64,000 nt of DNA. It comes from Chlorops oryzae (Eukaryota > Arthropoda > Insecta > Diptera > Chloropidae). The stretch spans positions 45,105,100 through 45,169,099 of the forward strand of contig CM035807.1 in NCBI GenBank assembly GCA_020466095.1, written 5' to 3'. This document shows, piece by piece, positions 10,163-18,994 of the stretch. Position 1 is the first letter of the stretch; each line of letters starts with the position of its first letter. Below the pieces are notes generated by a model. The model saw only the letters and a program-made list of their open reading frames with translations, was not told where the DNA came from and made no database searches. The position numbers were made by a program, and so were the translations under genes.

Positions 10163-11099
10163 ATGACTGAAGAGAATGTTAAAGTATATCCGTCTTTGGA
10201 GCGTCATTTTACTGGCCATCGAAGTGGAATAACTCGCGTCCGTTTCAATCCCGAAGCAGAACAAATTGTCACAAGCGGTCATGACTCTTCCGTTGTTTTG
10301 TGGGACCTATTACAAGCTATTAGATGTTTACGATTTACGGGACACAATGACGTGGTTAACAGCGTTTGTTGGTCTCCCAAAGGACGATTTGTTGCTTCGG
10401 CTGGAGCAGATGGCAATGTAAAAATATGGGAAGCCAAAATTCGTGGTATTGTCAAAGAATTTAGGGCTCATGAAAAAGCCATTAACAGTGTAGATTTCGA
10501 TCATACTGGCTCTATTGTAAGTCTTGATATTTTCTGTGTTGTATTGTGCCTTAACTTGTTTTTCAAAGCTCGTGAGTTCCTCGGATGATAAATCGTTGAA
10601 GTTATGGAAAGTTGGTGAAAGGAAATTTCTGACATCTTTAATCGGTCATACCAATTGGGTTAGATCAGCTAAGTTCAGCCCGAATTCACAATTAGTAGCT
10701 TCCTGCAGTGATGACAAATCGCTAAGAGTTTTCGATGTAAACTCAGGAACTTGTATTCGTGTGTTTCATTTGGAGCGAGGCATGGGTCGTCAAGTGTCAT
10801 GGCATCCTGATGGGAATTTAGTCGCGGTTGGGGGAACATGTAATCGCGTCAAGGTATATGACATCATTGAAAACGAACTAATTCAATTGTACCAAGTACA
10901 TACGGCTCCAGTTAACGACATTGCGTTTCATCCAAGCGGTAACTTCTTATTGACTGGCAGTGATGACGGAACTTTAAAAATATTAGATCTACATGAAGGC
11001 CGGCCGATTTTTACTTTAACGGGTCATACAAAAAGCGTAACTGGCGTTGACTTTTCAAAAGATGGAAGAAGACTAGCATCAGTTGGACTTGATAGACAG
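10163..11099 (+). CDS. Poc1: POC1-like centriolar WD40 protein, first two coding exons
   Basis: Exon 1 is 10163-10516 and exon 2 is 10569-11099. The intron 10517-10568 (GTAAGT..TTTCAAAG) is phase 0; a CAG|GTAAGT donor ends exon 2. The 295 codons form WD40 blades with closing VVLWD, VKIWE, LKLWK, LRVFD, VKVYD and LKILD, then a seventh blade cut at LASVGLDRQ. The N-terminus and blade order fit POC1, a conserved centriole and basal-body protein that stabilises centriole walls. I chose ATG 10163 because the open frame upstream has no other ATG. POC1 proteins are usually about 400 residues, so the seventh blade and the C-terminal tail must lie on later exons; none was recognised downstream. Either the next intron is very long and transposon-filled, or the gene is truncated. 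Confidence 0.85.
10517..10568 (+). other. POC1 intron 1
   Basis: A 52-bp intron runs from GTAAGT to a pyrimidine-rich TTGTTTTTCAAAG. Removing it joins the WD40 frame without a stop. This length is typical of small dipteran introns. Confidence 0.85.
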
Positions 11100-11149
11100 G
11101 TAAGTGATTAATTAATTTATTTATGTAGCTTCGGTCGAGACCAATAAAT

Positions 11150-11450
11150 ATGGTGATTTCTCCTTTGTGTTCGGACTTGAACGTTGTCAGACGAACACGC
11201 TAACCATTCAACGATCTCCATAAAGTACCTAGCGGCGCACTGCTAAATGGGTTGCGCCCACAAATGCATTGCGGAAAGCATACTTGTAATAGAATACTTT
11301 TCCTAATATTGTAATCAGGCTTATATTTAGGTGTTTTTCCCTACAGTGGATGCGGGGAAAATTTCTCGAACATTGATATAATATATTTGCTGCGTATGAA
11401 TCAGCGGTCAGAAGGCCGAGCACGAACCTCCGCGCAACCAAGAAAAAAAA
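11150..11450 (-). repeat. tRNA-like SINE relics on the minus strand
   Basis: On the minus strand, GAATGGTTAGCGTG..GTTCAAGTCC (about 11173-11213) has box A/box B spacing. A second GGTTCGTGCTCGG lies at about 11417-11429. Both are followed by AT-rich sequence. Internal Pol III promoters like these suggest degenerate SINEs. Confidence 0.35.
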
Positions 11451-11539
11451 AATCCGATATTTCTCAATTTACAACAAAATCCTGAAAATAAATATAAAAC
11501 CATAATTTTTTTTTTATTAAATTTGAATGTTTAAACTTT

Positions 11540-11730
11540 TTGAACGGTCATCTATTGATATAACATCTCCTATTTGAAAAAAACTTTCACCAAGAAATTT
11601 TATAGATTCCGCTAAAGAAATGGTTTGGTTGTTGAAAGAAAGTGCACTAGACGACTAGAATCTACCAGCTTGAAGGAGTTTGGTTTTGATGACATTTAAG
11701 GACAGGTTAAGATCTAAGCCGAGGGTAAAA
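11540..11730 (-). pseudogene. LINE reverse transcriptase fragment (late palm/thumb)
   Basis: The minus strand reads LDLNLSLNVIKTKLLQ, a stop, then LSFNNQTISLAESIKFLGES. This matches the non-LTR RT stretch in which a conserved N.xKT word precedes the (F/Y)LG motif. The piece has about 60 codons with one in-frame stop and no flanking RT domain. It is a short dead fragment of a jockey-superfamily-like LINE; the clade cannot be determined. Confidence 0.6.
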
Positions 11731-11749
11731 AAAAAATACAAAAAATAAA

Positions 11750-13020
11750 TAAAAGAAGGTTCAACTGAAATTAAAAGAGGGGGCTTCTTAAAACAAACAA
11801 GCTGAGTTGTGCCATAGGACACCAGATAAGAACGAAGTTCATTATGGCATTTATAAATGTTAGTAAATATAATTTGCAGCAAGGTTTTTCGCAAAAATCA
11901 ATTGTTTTTATTATTCGAAAAATATATGCAAAACGGCCATAAGACAAAATTTTTTTCATTCCCTTTGTGTTTTGAACATATTTTTATTCTTATCGTAGTT
12001 TTATTCTTAATGGTGATAAATTTTAAACTGTCAGCTGTTTGTTGTTTTCAACTGTTTTTCACAAGCGAAAATGCGATACAATATATTCTGCTTAGCTGGA
12101 TTCAATTATTTTCCAGACATTGTTATGCACTTACGCGAAAAATTCACCTATTTTTGAGGCACATATCAAAACTTCTTTAAGAACACATGTCAGGCGCTTA
12201 AAAGAACGCCGTTGACATATTAATTTATAACAAAAAACATATATCACTTTTGTAACAAAAGGAAAATTCTTTCATAACTGAATAGAAATAAAAAATGGAA
12301 TAAAATGAAATGAAGAAATATTAAGGCCTATAGTCTTAAATCTAGCTTAAACTTTTTGAAGGTTTAAACTTTCAAATGATAGTCTCTATGAGAGTTTAAA
12401 CCAGTGTTAGCTTTATAAGTTTGGAAATGAAACACATCCGCTTTCTTTGAACGGTTTTGTTATCCTTTTATTTAAGCCGTCTTGGTCGTTGTTTTACCCT
12501 TCGTAAATACAACTCAACTTTTTAAATTCCAAATATAAAACTTCAACTTAGAAATGTGCTTAAAATTACTTAAAACTAGGTTCGCTGACGGGAACTCTGC
12601 TGCAGTCGCTGCACTCCCCCGCTACTGTCTTCTCGCTGTCATTTCTGCCGACGCCTTCGTCTTTCGCAACTTTTCCGCAATCGCTTCGGACTTGCGTTGC
12701 AATTCTTCGTTTTCTTGCTTGAATGCATTATTTGGCTTGCACTCAACTGCTCTAATTTGTTGGTGCTTGTTGTTGCCTTCTTGATTTCTGTATTCACTTA
12801 AATGCTTAAATGACATGTGTGACATGATCACCACATTCCGGGCATTTTTGTCCAAATTTTGGACTATTTTTTTCATGATTTTGTCCAAAAATATTACTTT
12901 CATGGCTATTTTTTAAGCTCATTCCATTATTTTATTCAATTTACAATTTAAAACGAGGAGTTTAAGCCCAAATTTTTCGAATTCGGTTGATTAGTTCATG
13001 CGATATTGCTAAAACAAAAT
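11750..13020. other. No gene recognised
   Basis: AT-rich sequence. A minus-strand 93-codon ORF (12622-12903) is charged and coil-like at its C-terminal half (KQENEELQRKSEAIAEKLRK) but has no recognised domain, and ORFs are few around it. The rest shows only chance ORFs. Confidence 0.4.
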
Positions 13021-13059
13021 AGCACATAAAACCAGAGACCGAAAATAACTATTAAATTT

Positions 13060-13990
13060 TTTTAAACATCGAAAAAATTTCTTTTAAAACGAAGAAAATT
13101 TTTTTCGTTACGTGATAATAATTATGATTGGGAATTTTTTTTCTTTTACGTATAACTATTAGTTTTCAATAAATACTTTTTACATTGCCTAATAACAATT
13201 ATGAATGAGAAAAATATTTTCCCGTTACTCATAATTTTTATATTTCAATAAAAAAGTTTTACGTTGCCTCATAACAATTATGAATGAGAAACATTTTTCC
13301 GTTGCTCATAATTTTTATATTTCAATAAATACTTTTTACGTTGCCTAATAGCTATTATTAAAAGTAGGCTTCGAAAAGAGAGCTACTGTCATGTGAAAAA
13401 TAATAGGGGCAGTACCATAACCATTTTTCAATTTTGAAAAAATCAAGGTTGTTTTAGATTTTCTCGACTATTGCTCATTACACAATGTTGTACTAAAACG
13501 GGACTTTGGATAACATCAGTTCTTTTTACCAATAACTGCTAGCAGAGCCATTTGCTAGCTTGTGTTGATAGGCAACACACGTTTTAAGTTGTGCGAAATA
13601 ATAGGGACACGATTAATTTATTGTGATAAAAAAAAGGTTAGCAATGCTTAGCAGTTAAATAAGCAATTATCTGTAGATAAATAAGATCCTTGTTTTAAAA
13701 CAAATCAATTTCCCATAATACTCTACAAGGAAGGTCCTTTGCCTTAGCCGAAAGAAAAATAGTGCAATTGTTTTTTAGGCAACGTAAAAAGTATTTATTG
13801 AAAAATAAAAAATACGAGCAACGGGAAAATGTTTTTCGCATTCATAATTGTTTTTAGGCAACGTAAAAAGTATTTATTGAAAAATAAAAATTATGAGCAA
13901 CGGAAAAAAATTTTTCTCTGCGATAATTGTTATAGAAGAATGAAACAATTTTTCATTTTTCGAAACTTATCTGAAGAAGAAAATTTTTTA
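13060..13990. mobile_element. Inverted-repeat element with subterminal tandem repeats
   Basis: A unit containing TTCAATAAATACTTTTTACG and a GCAAC/GTTGC word starts at 13165, 13244 and 13321 (77-79 bp apart). The same unit appears reverse-complemented twice on the other side, ending near 13802 and 13881 (79 bp apart). The outer flanks are weakly inverted too. The centre (about 13380-13770) encodes nothing recognised but holds two AATAATAGGGRCA words. Tandem units inside inverted ends recall foldback-type or MITE elements; no target duplication was identified. Confidence 0.55.
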
Positions 13991-14248
13991 AAATAAATTT
14001 TAATAGTTTTAGCTCAATTTTTTATATATATTTTTTTTTCTTCAAAAACCATTCTTTATTTATTAATTTTTTTTTTCAAATGTTTGCAAGTTTTCCTTTT
14101 TTATATTTATTATTATTATTATTATTTATTATTTAATAATAGATTAAGTAGGAGGTACAATTCGTATTTTCATTCGTTAAATTCATATCTTAACCTATGT
14201 ATGGCATTTTATGTTGTGTGCCAGATTGGCTTTTACAATTCGCAACTT

Positions 14249-14402
14249 TTAAGTGAATTCATTTATAAAAAGGCCTCGGTATTTTAAACATTCGTTTAGG
14301 TAATTGTATAGAGATGGATAGTTTTGCCCATTCATAACATCCAAGAATTCATCAAAGCTAAGCGATGGTTTATTTAGGTATCTTAGACGAATACGTTTGT
14401 AG
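14249..14402 (-). pseudogene. C-terminal ORF fragment abutting the gypsy LTR, LINE-like
   Basis: Fifty open codons on the minus strand end at the stop 14249-14251. They read through IRLRYLNKPSLSFDEFLDVM and end YRGLFINEFT. The frame is cut exactly where the LTR begins (14403), so the LTR element probably inserted into it. It resembles the extreme C-terminus of LINE polyproteins, but I cannot confirm that. Confidence 0.4.
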
Positions 14403-15139
14403 TGTTGTATCCTACGGTGCAATTACCTAACGCCGTGGCACTTGGGTAGGTACGCACGTCAGGCAAGTACACCGTAGGATATAACGGGGTCCTTTAAACA
14501 AATAAAAAGGAACACAAAGGATTTCAATTAATTATCCTTTTATTTAATTCAAATTAAATACAAGTTTTCGGTTATTATTTAAAAGACTACTCTATTAACT
14601 TCTCCGTCGTGGCCCTTTGGTGAGTACGCTCGCAGAAGTCTTCTTCCAGTCATCGAAGCTCCGTTTATATAGATTGATATTGCTGATCTTGCAGTATCAG
14701 AATTCCATTGTCAGCGATCGTCGTCGATTCTTCCCGAAAAGCTTGACCGCGACTTTCACCTGCAATTGTACCAACATTGCCATATTGTTGTTGTTACTAC
14801 ATACAGCTATTCCGATGTTCTTTGTTCTTCTTTTGTAGTTGTTGTTGCTCTTACGTAAAAACTCTTGACGTGTGTTGTTGTTGTTATTGCCAGCGATCGG
14901 ATTGCAATTGTGCATTCGCTGCACTAGTGCTGATGTTTGTTAACCGTGCTTATACTGTGCCAATGTTGTTGTTGTTACCAGCGGCCGAACTGCATGTTTG
15001 CATTTGTCAGCAATTTTACGCTGGACAGTGTTTTTGAGTAGCATGGAATCACCTTGAAGTGAAATTCATAAATGCAGGTCACTGCCTTTTGCTTTCGGTT
15101 TAAGGTGACCACATGTGAGTTTGGGAGAGACTCACAACA
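14403..15139 (-). repeat. Ty3/gypsy LTR, distal copy
   Basis: Read on the minus strand it starts TGTTGTGAGTC and ends GGATACAACA, with TG..CA ends. It is almost identical to 16894-17631. A TATA-like TATATAAACG lies around 14661-14675 and AATAAA-type signals near 14535-14548. The word GTACTCACC (minus strand; plus 14619-14627) recurs in the other gypsy LTRs. A purine tract, AAAGGGGGAGGGA, lies just upstream at 15140-15152, identifying this as a 3' LTR. Confidence 0.75.
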
Positions 15140-15455
15140 TCCCTCCCCCTTTGAAGAAAATCGCTCCATAGCGATGATCGAAAACCTCAGAATTGGATGC
15201 GCTTTTGACATTGCGGCTGCTGCGGTTTTAAATTAACATTCAGTTGACGTATCCCGTACTTGGAAGATGAGAGTGGTTGCTGCGATGTTTACTCTAATTT
15301 TCTTGTGCTGAAACGAGCTGCTGATGTTGTGACCACATAGACGTTGTTTAAAGAAAAATAATGCTGGCAGGTTGTTCAGAAGTTTTAATTTAGGGACAAC
15401 CTTGACTCACTCCCTCCCCTTCTTAAAGAAGTCGCGTATTAGTTGCTGATGATTT
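15140..15455 (-). mobile_element. Gypsy 3' internal region, distal copy
   Basis: Purine tract next to the LTR, then about 300 bp closely matching 17632-17947. A second purine-rich run (AAGAAGGGGAGGGAG) lies near 15408-15422. No protein is readable. Confidence 0.6.
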
Positions 15456-16877
15456 AGATGCACGAAAATGTTAATATATGATGTATACAGTATGCATCGT
15501 TACTGTTGCTGGGTTGCTTCATGATTCAAAGGTGACAATGTTGGTTGATAAGAAATTTAGATGTTTGCCTAATGCTGGCGAAGACGTTGTTTTTAGGAAA
15601 ATGATGAATCGTGAAATTTATGTTGATGCGTGTTCGATGTATACCACTGCTGTTGTTTAAACGATACTCCCGCTGTTTCGATAGTGCGTATCCAGACCAT
15701 TCTTTGGGCTTAAATCTAATATATAAAATTTTTTTCGTAGTATATTTTCTTATTATCTATATAATGTTTTGAATTGATTTTCTTGCAGCTTGTTTAACAA
15801 TCATGTATAATTTATTTATTGTTTATTTTTTTTTTATTTTTTTTTTTTTTAACATTTATGTTTTATCGTTTGCAAATTCATATTTTCTTTTATAATTCTT
15901 TTTTTTTCATTATTTTTCTTAAATTGTACTTTGTTTATAAGAGTTTCAAAAACAAAAGTTTTGTTAGGTACCTATACTTTGAGGTTTTTGTCTGTGAATA
16001 TAATTTTTTTTTCTACCTTTTGTTTTCACAGTTAATAATACATATATTGTTTTCTTATTGTCACCGTAATTAAAAATTGATAAGAATTTGTAATTTACTT
16101 TTTCTCGTATTTTTTATTTATTTATTATATATATATATATAATTTTTTTTTTTTGTTCTTTATCTTATTTTGTTTTCCATTTTAAATATATAATTTGCTT
16201 TTCTTTTTCTTAATAATTTTTTGTTTTAACATTCTCTGTTATTCGGTGAATGGTTTTAAAATACTTCTATTCTACTATATTCTTTCTATTTACTTTTTTT
16301 TTTTATTTCAATATATATATATAATTTGTATTTGAATATATATATATATATATACATTTTTCTTTCATTCAAACTTAGTTATAAGCGCAAAAATACCTAT
16401 GCTTTCAAGGTATTATTTTGAATTAGATGTCTCTTGAAAGTATTGGTATTCTTCAAAAATAAAAATATCCTACAAGCGTTTTACCATACAATCTTGCTGA
16501 CGAATTTTTATTCGGCTTGTCTTGGTAATAACTAATTACTTTTTAAGACTGTCACAGCCCCAATTCAAGGCGAATTTTCGTAGCCGATCATGTATGTGCA
16601 CTTTTGATATAAAATTTTAATATTCTTTCAAGCTTTTTTGCTCAGTTATATTGGCAAGCAAACCTTGTCGATATAAACTTTGCTTAAAAATTATAATCGA
16701 TAATGCAGTTCAATTTGACGAACTTTTCTGCAAGTTTGGTAATAACTAATTACTGTTTAAGACTGTCACAGTCCCAATTGAGCTGAATAGCGTCATTAAT
16801 TAAACCGCACAACGATCAATAATTAAAAAAAAACTTTTAGAGAACTGATTTCGATCCAACTGAAAGTCAGTCGAATA
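15456..16877 (-). mobile_element. Gypsy leader and deleted internal region, T-rich on the plus strand
   Basis: This lies between the primer-binding site and the 3' internal region. A full Ty3/gypsy element would hold gag-pol here (several kb), but only 1.4 kb is present and no gag or pol motif is readable. Most of 15700-16380 is T-rich with (TA)n runs near 16120-16142, 16310-16322 and 16336-16355. The element is internally deleted and non-autonomous. Confidence 0.6.
16523..16780. repeat. Direct repeat in the gypsy leader
   Basis: A word of about 43 bp containing GGTAATAACTAATTAC and AAGACTGTCACAG occurs at 16523-16565 and 16737-16780, about 214 bp apart. Leader repeats of this kind are known in some insect gypsy elements. 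Confidence 0.6.
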
Positions 16878-16889
16878 CCGGCTGCGCCA
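16878..16889 (-). other. Gypsy primer-binding site
   Basis: The minus strand reads TGGCGCAGCCGG, four bases after the LTR end. The same word follows the two other gypsy LTRs here (56630-56641 and about 62034-62045). TGGCGC-type sites are complementary to tRNA 3' ends ending GCGCCA. Confidence 0.75.
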
Positions 16890-16893
16890 TAAA

Positions 16894-17631
16894 TGTTGTA
16901 TCCTACGGTGCAATTACCTAACGCCGTGGCACTTGGGTAGGTACCCACGTCAGGCAAGTACACCGTAGGATAAAACGGGGTCCTTTACACAAATAAAAAG
17001 GAACACAAAGGATTTCAATTATTTATCCTTTTATTTAATTCAAATTAAATACAAGTTTTCGGTTATTATTTAAAAGACTACTCTATTAACTTCTCCGTCG
17101 TGGCCCTTTGGTGAGTACGCTCGCAGAAGTCCTCTTCCAGTCATCGAAGCTCTGTTTATATAGATTGATATTGCTGATCTTGCAGTATCAGAATTCCCAT
17201 TGTCAGCGATCGTCGTCGATTCTTCCCGAAAAGCTTGACCGCGACTTTCACCTGCAATTGTACCAACATTGCCATATTGTTGTTGTTACTACATACAGCT
17301 ATTCCGATGTTCTTTGTTCTTCTTTTGTAATTGTTGTTGCTCTTACGTAAAAACTTTTGACGTGTGTTGTTGTTGTTATTGCCAGCGATTGGATTGCAAT
17401 TGTGCATTCGCTGCACTAGTGCTGATGTTTGTTAACCGTGCTTATACTGTGCCAATGTTGTTGTTGTTACCAGCGGCCGAACTGCATGTTTGCATTTGTC
17501 AGCAATTTTACGCTGGACAGTGTTTTTGAGTAGCATGGAATCACCTTGAAGTGAAATTCATAAATGCAGGTCACTGCCTTTTGCTTTCGGTTTAAGGTGA
17601 CCACATGTGAGTTTGGGAGAGACTCACAACA
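16894..17631 (-). repeat. Ty3/gypsy LTR, proximal copy
   Basis: A 738-bp near-identical partner of 14403-15139. It is followed on the minus strand by the primer-binding site, so it acts as a 5' LTR for the downstream unit. It is also preceded by a purine tract and 3' internal sequence (17632 on), as a 3' LTR would be. Confidence 0.75.
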
Positions 17632-17947
17632 TCCCTCCCCCTTTGAAGAAAATCGCTCCATAGCGATGATCGAAAACCTCAGAATTGGATGCGCTTTTGA
17701 CATTGCGGCTGCTGCGGTTTTAAATTAACATTCAGTTGACGTATCCCGTACTTGGAAGATGAGAGTGGTTGCTGCGATGTTTACTCTAATTTTCTTGTGC
17801 TGAAACGAGCTGCTGATGTTGTGACCACATAGACGTTGCTTAAAGAAAAATAATGCTGGCAGGTTGTTCAGAAGTTTTGATTTAGGGAAAACCTTGACTC
17901 ACTCCCTCCCCTTCTTAAAGAAGTCGCGTATTAGTTGCTGATGATTT
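17632..17947 (-). mobile_element. Gypsy 3' internal region, proximal copy
   Basis: Matches 15140-15455 with a few differences, then diverges at about 17948. Its presence upstream of a 5' LTR means a second, truncated element is fused head-to-tail. Confidence 0.65.
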
Positions 17948-17954
17948 AAATGAT

Positions 17955-18383
17955 TTGAGCTTGTTAAAAGATCTTGAAAACTACAAAAAGTTCAATGAAA
18001 ACATTGGAAATTCAACGCTAAATAAGTTTCAAAATCATCTGTGGTACTTATCCGAGCAATTAGCCCCACTTGCATTTTTTGATGAAAGAGTTGATAAAAG
18101 AACATTACGTCGCATGGTTCAACGCCTCCAGTGGCCTCGCGACCAAAAGTGTGCAATGAAGGCATCCTTAAAGGAAAAAAATTTTAAAAAGCTCGACATT
18201 TCGCATTTCATCACAGAAAACAGCAAAATTTTCTTTGAAGCAGCAAACATCGCAACAGGCTTTTTAGAGACTGATCCAGATTTGTGGCAAGAAGATAAAT
18301 CTTATGTCGATGCCATAGAAAAAATAAGATGCATTCGTGCATACACCCGCAAAAATACTGCTCGAAACAAGGATAAAAAGTAA
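17955..18383 (+). pseudogene. Unidentified ORF, probably a transposon-derived fragment
   Basis: A 142-codon open frame has no ATG start and is open back to the junction with the gypsy sequence, so its 5' end is missing. The product is hydrophilic, with words such as LWYLSEQLAPLAFFDERVD, ITENSKIFFEAANI and FLETDPDLWQEDKSYVDAIE. The C-terminus turns basic and low-complexity (YTRKNTARNKDKK), as after a frameshift. It gives me the impression of a repetitive arthropod protein family, but I cannot name it. A T-rich 3' region follows. Confidence 0.4.
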
Positions 18384-18994
18384 ATTTCTACATGTTTTTG
18401 CAACAAATCTATTTTTTTTTTTGTTTTTTATGATCTTCTGAAGATAATTAAATAGTTGTTGCATAAAAAAAATGAAAAAAATTGTATAAGCTATTCATTG
18501 TTGTGGTACAAAAGCCAACCGCATACTGGTCAATCGGTCGCACACAGGTGGGTAAAAATTTAAAAGTAGCATAACTTCGTCGAAATAAAGGGTAAATGGA
18601 AAATTTTTTTTTTCAATTTGCTTAAAATTGATCAAAGTTTATAACTGCATACTCAGATTTAATATTTAAATGGAATATTTCAAAAAAATTTTGGTCTTTT
18701 CAAAAAATTATCAAATTTTTTTGAAAAAAAAAATATTTTTTTGGCCTAGGGGGACCAGAAAAATAATTTTAACCCCCCTTTTTGTATACCAAAGTAAAGT
18801 TCAATTAATAAGCTTTCGATATGATTGCAGTCCCACATAAAATTTTATACATATGCATCCATTTGAGAAACAAATAGCAATCATTCCCTCAAAAGAGCTT
18901 TTTTCCCCATAAAACCCTTTTGGGCGACCTCTAAACCCCTTTTCAAAAAATCTGAAAAAATTCTCAAAATGTTTTTAGGCAAACATCTTTCGAA
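18384..18994. other. No gene recognised
   Basis: AT-rich stretch with poly-A/T runs between the unidentified ORF and the LINE RT fragment. Only chance ORFs. Confidence 0.5.

Noticed and set aside
12622..12903. Coil-like 93-codon minus-strand ORF as a gene
   Set aside because: Only a short charged stretch; no domain, splice context or neighbours supporting a gene.
13160..13900. CRISPR-like array
   Set aside because: Unit spacing is regular, but units are long, adjacent and inverted on one side, in eukaryotic DNA; transposon structure explains it.
14617..15037. ORFs in the gypsy LTRs (also 17108-17529)
   Set aside because: Low-complexity Cys/Tyr or Asn-rich readings of GTT/TTG repeats inside LTRs.
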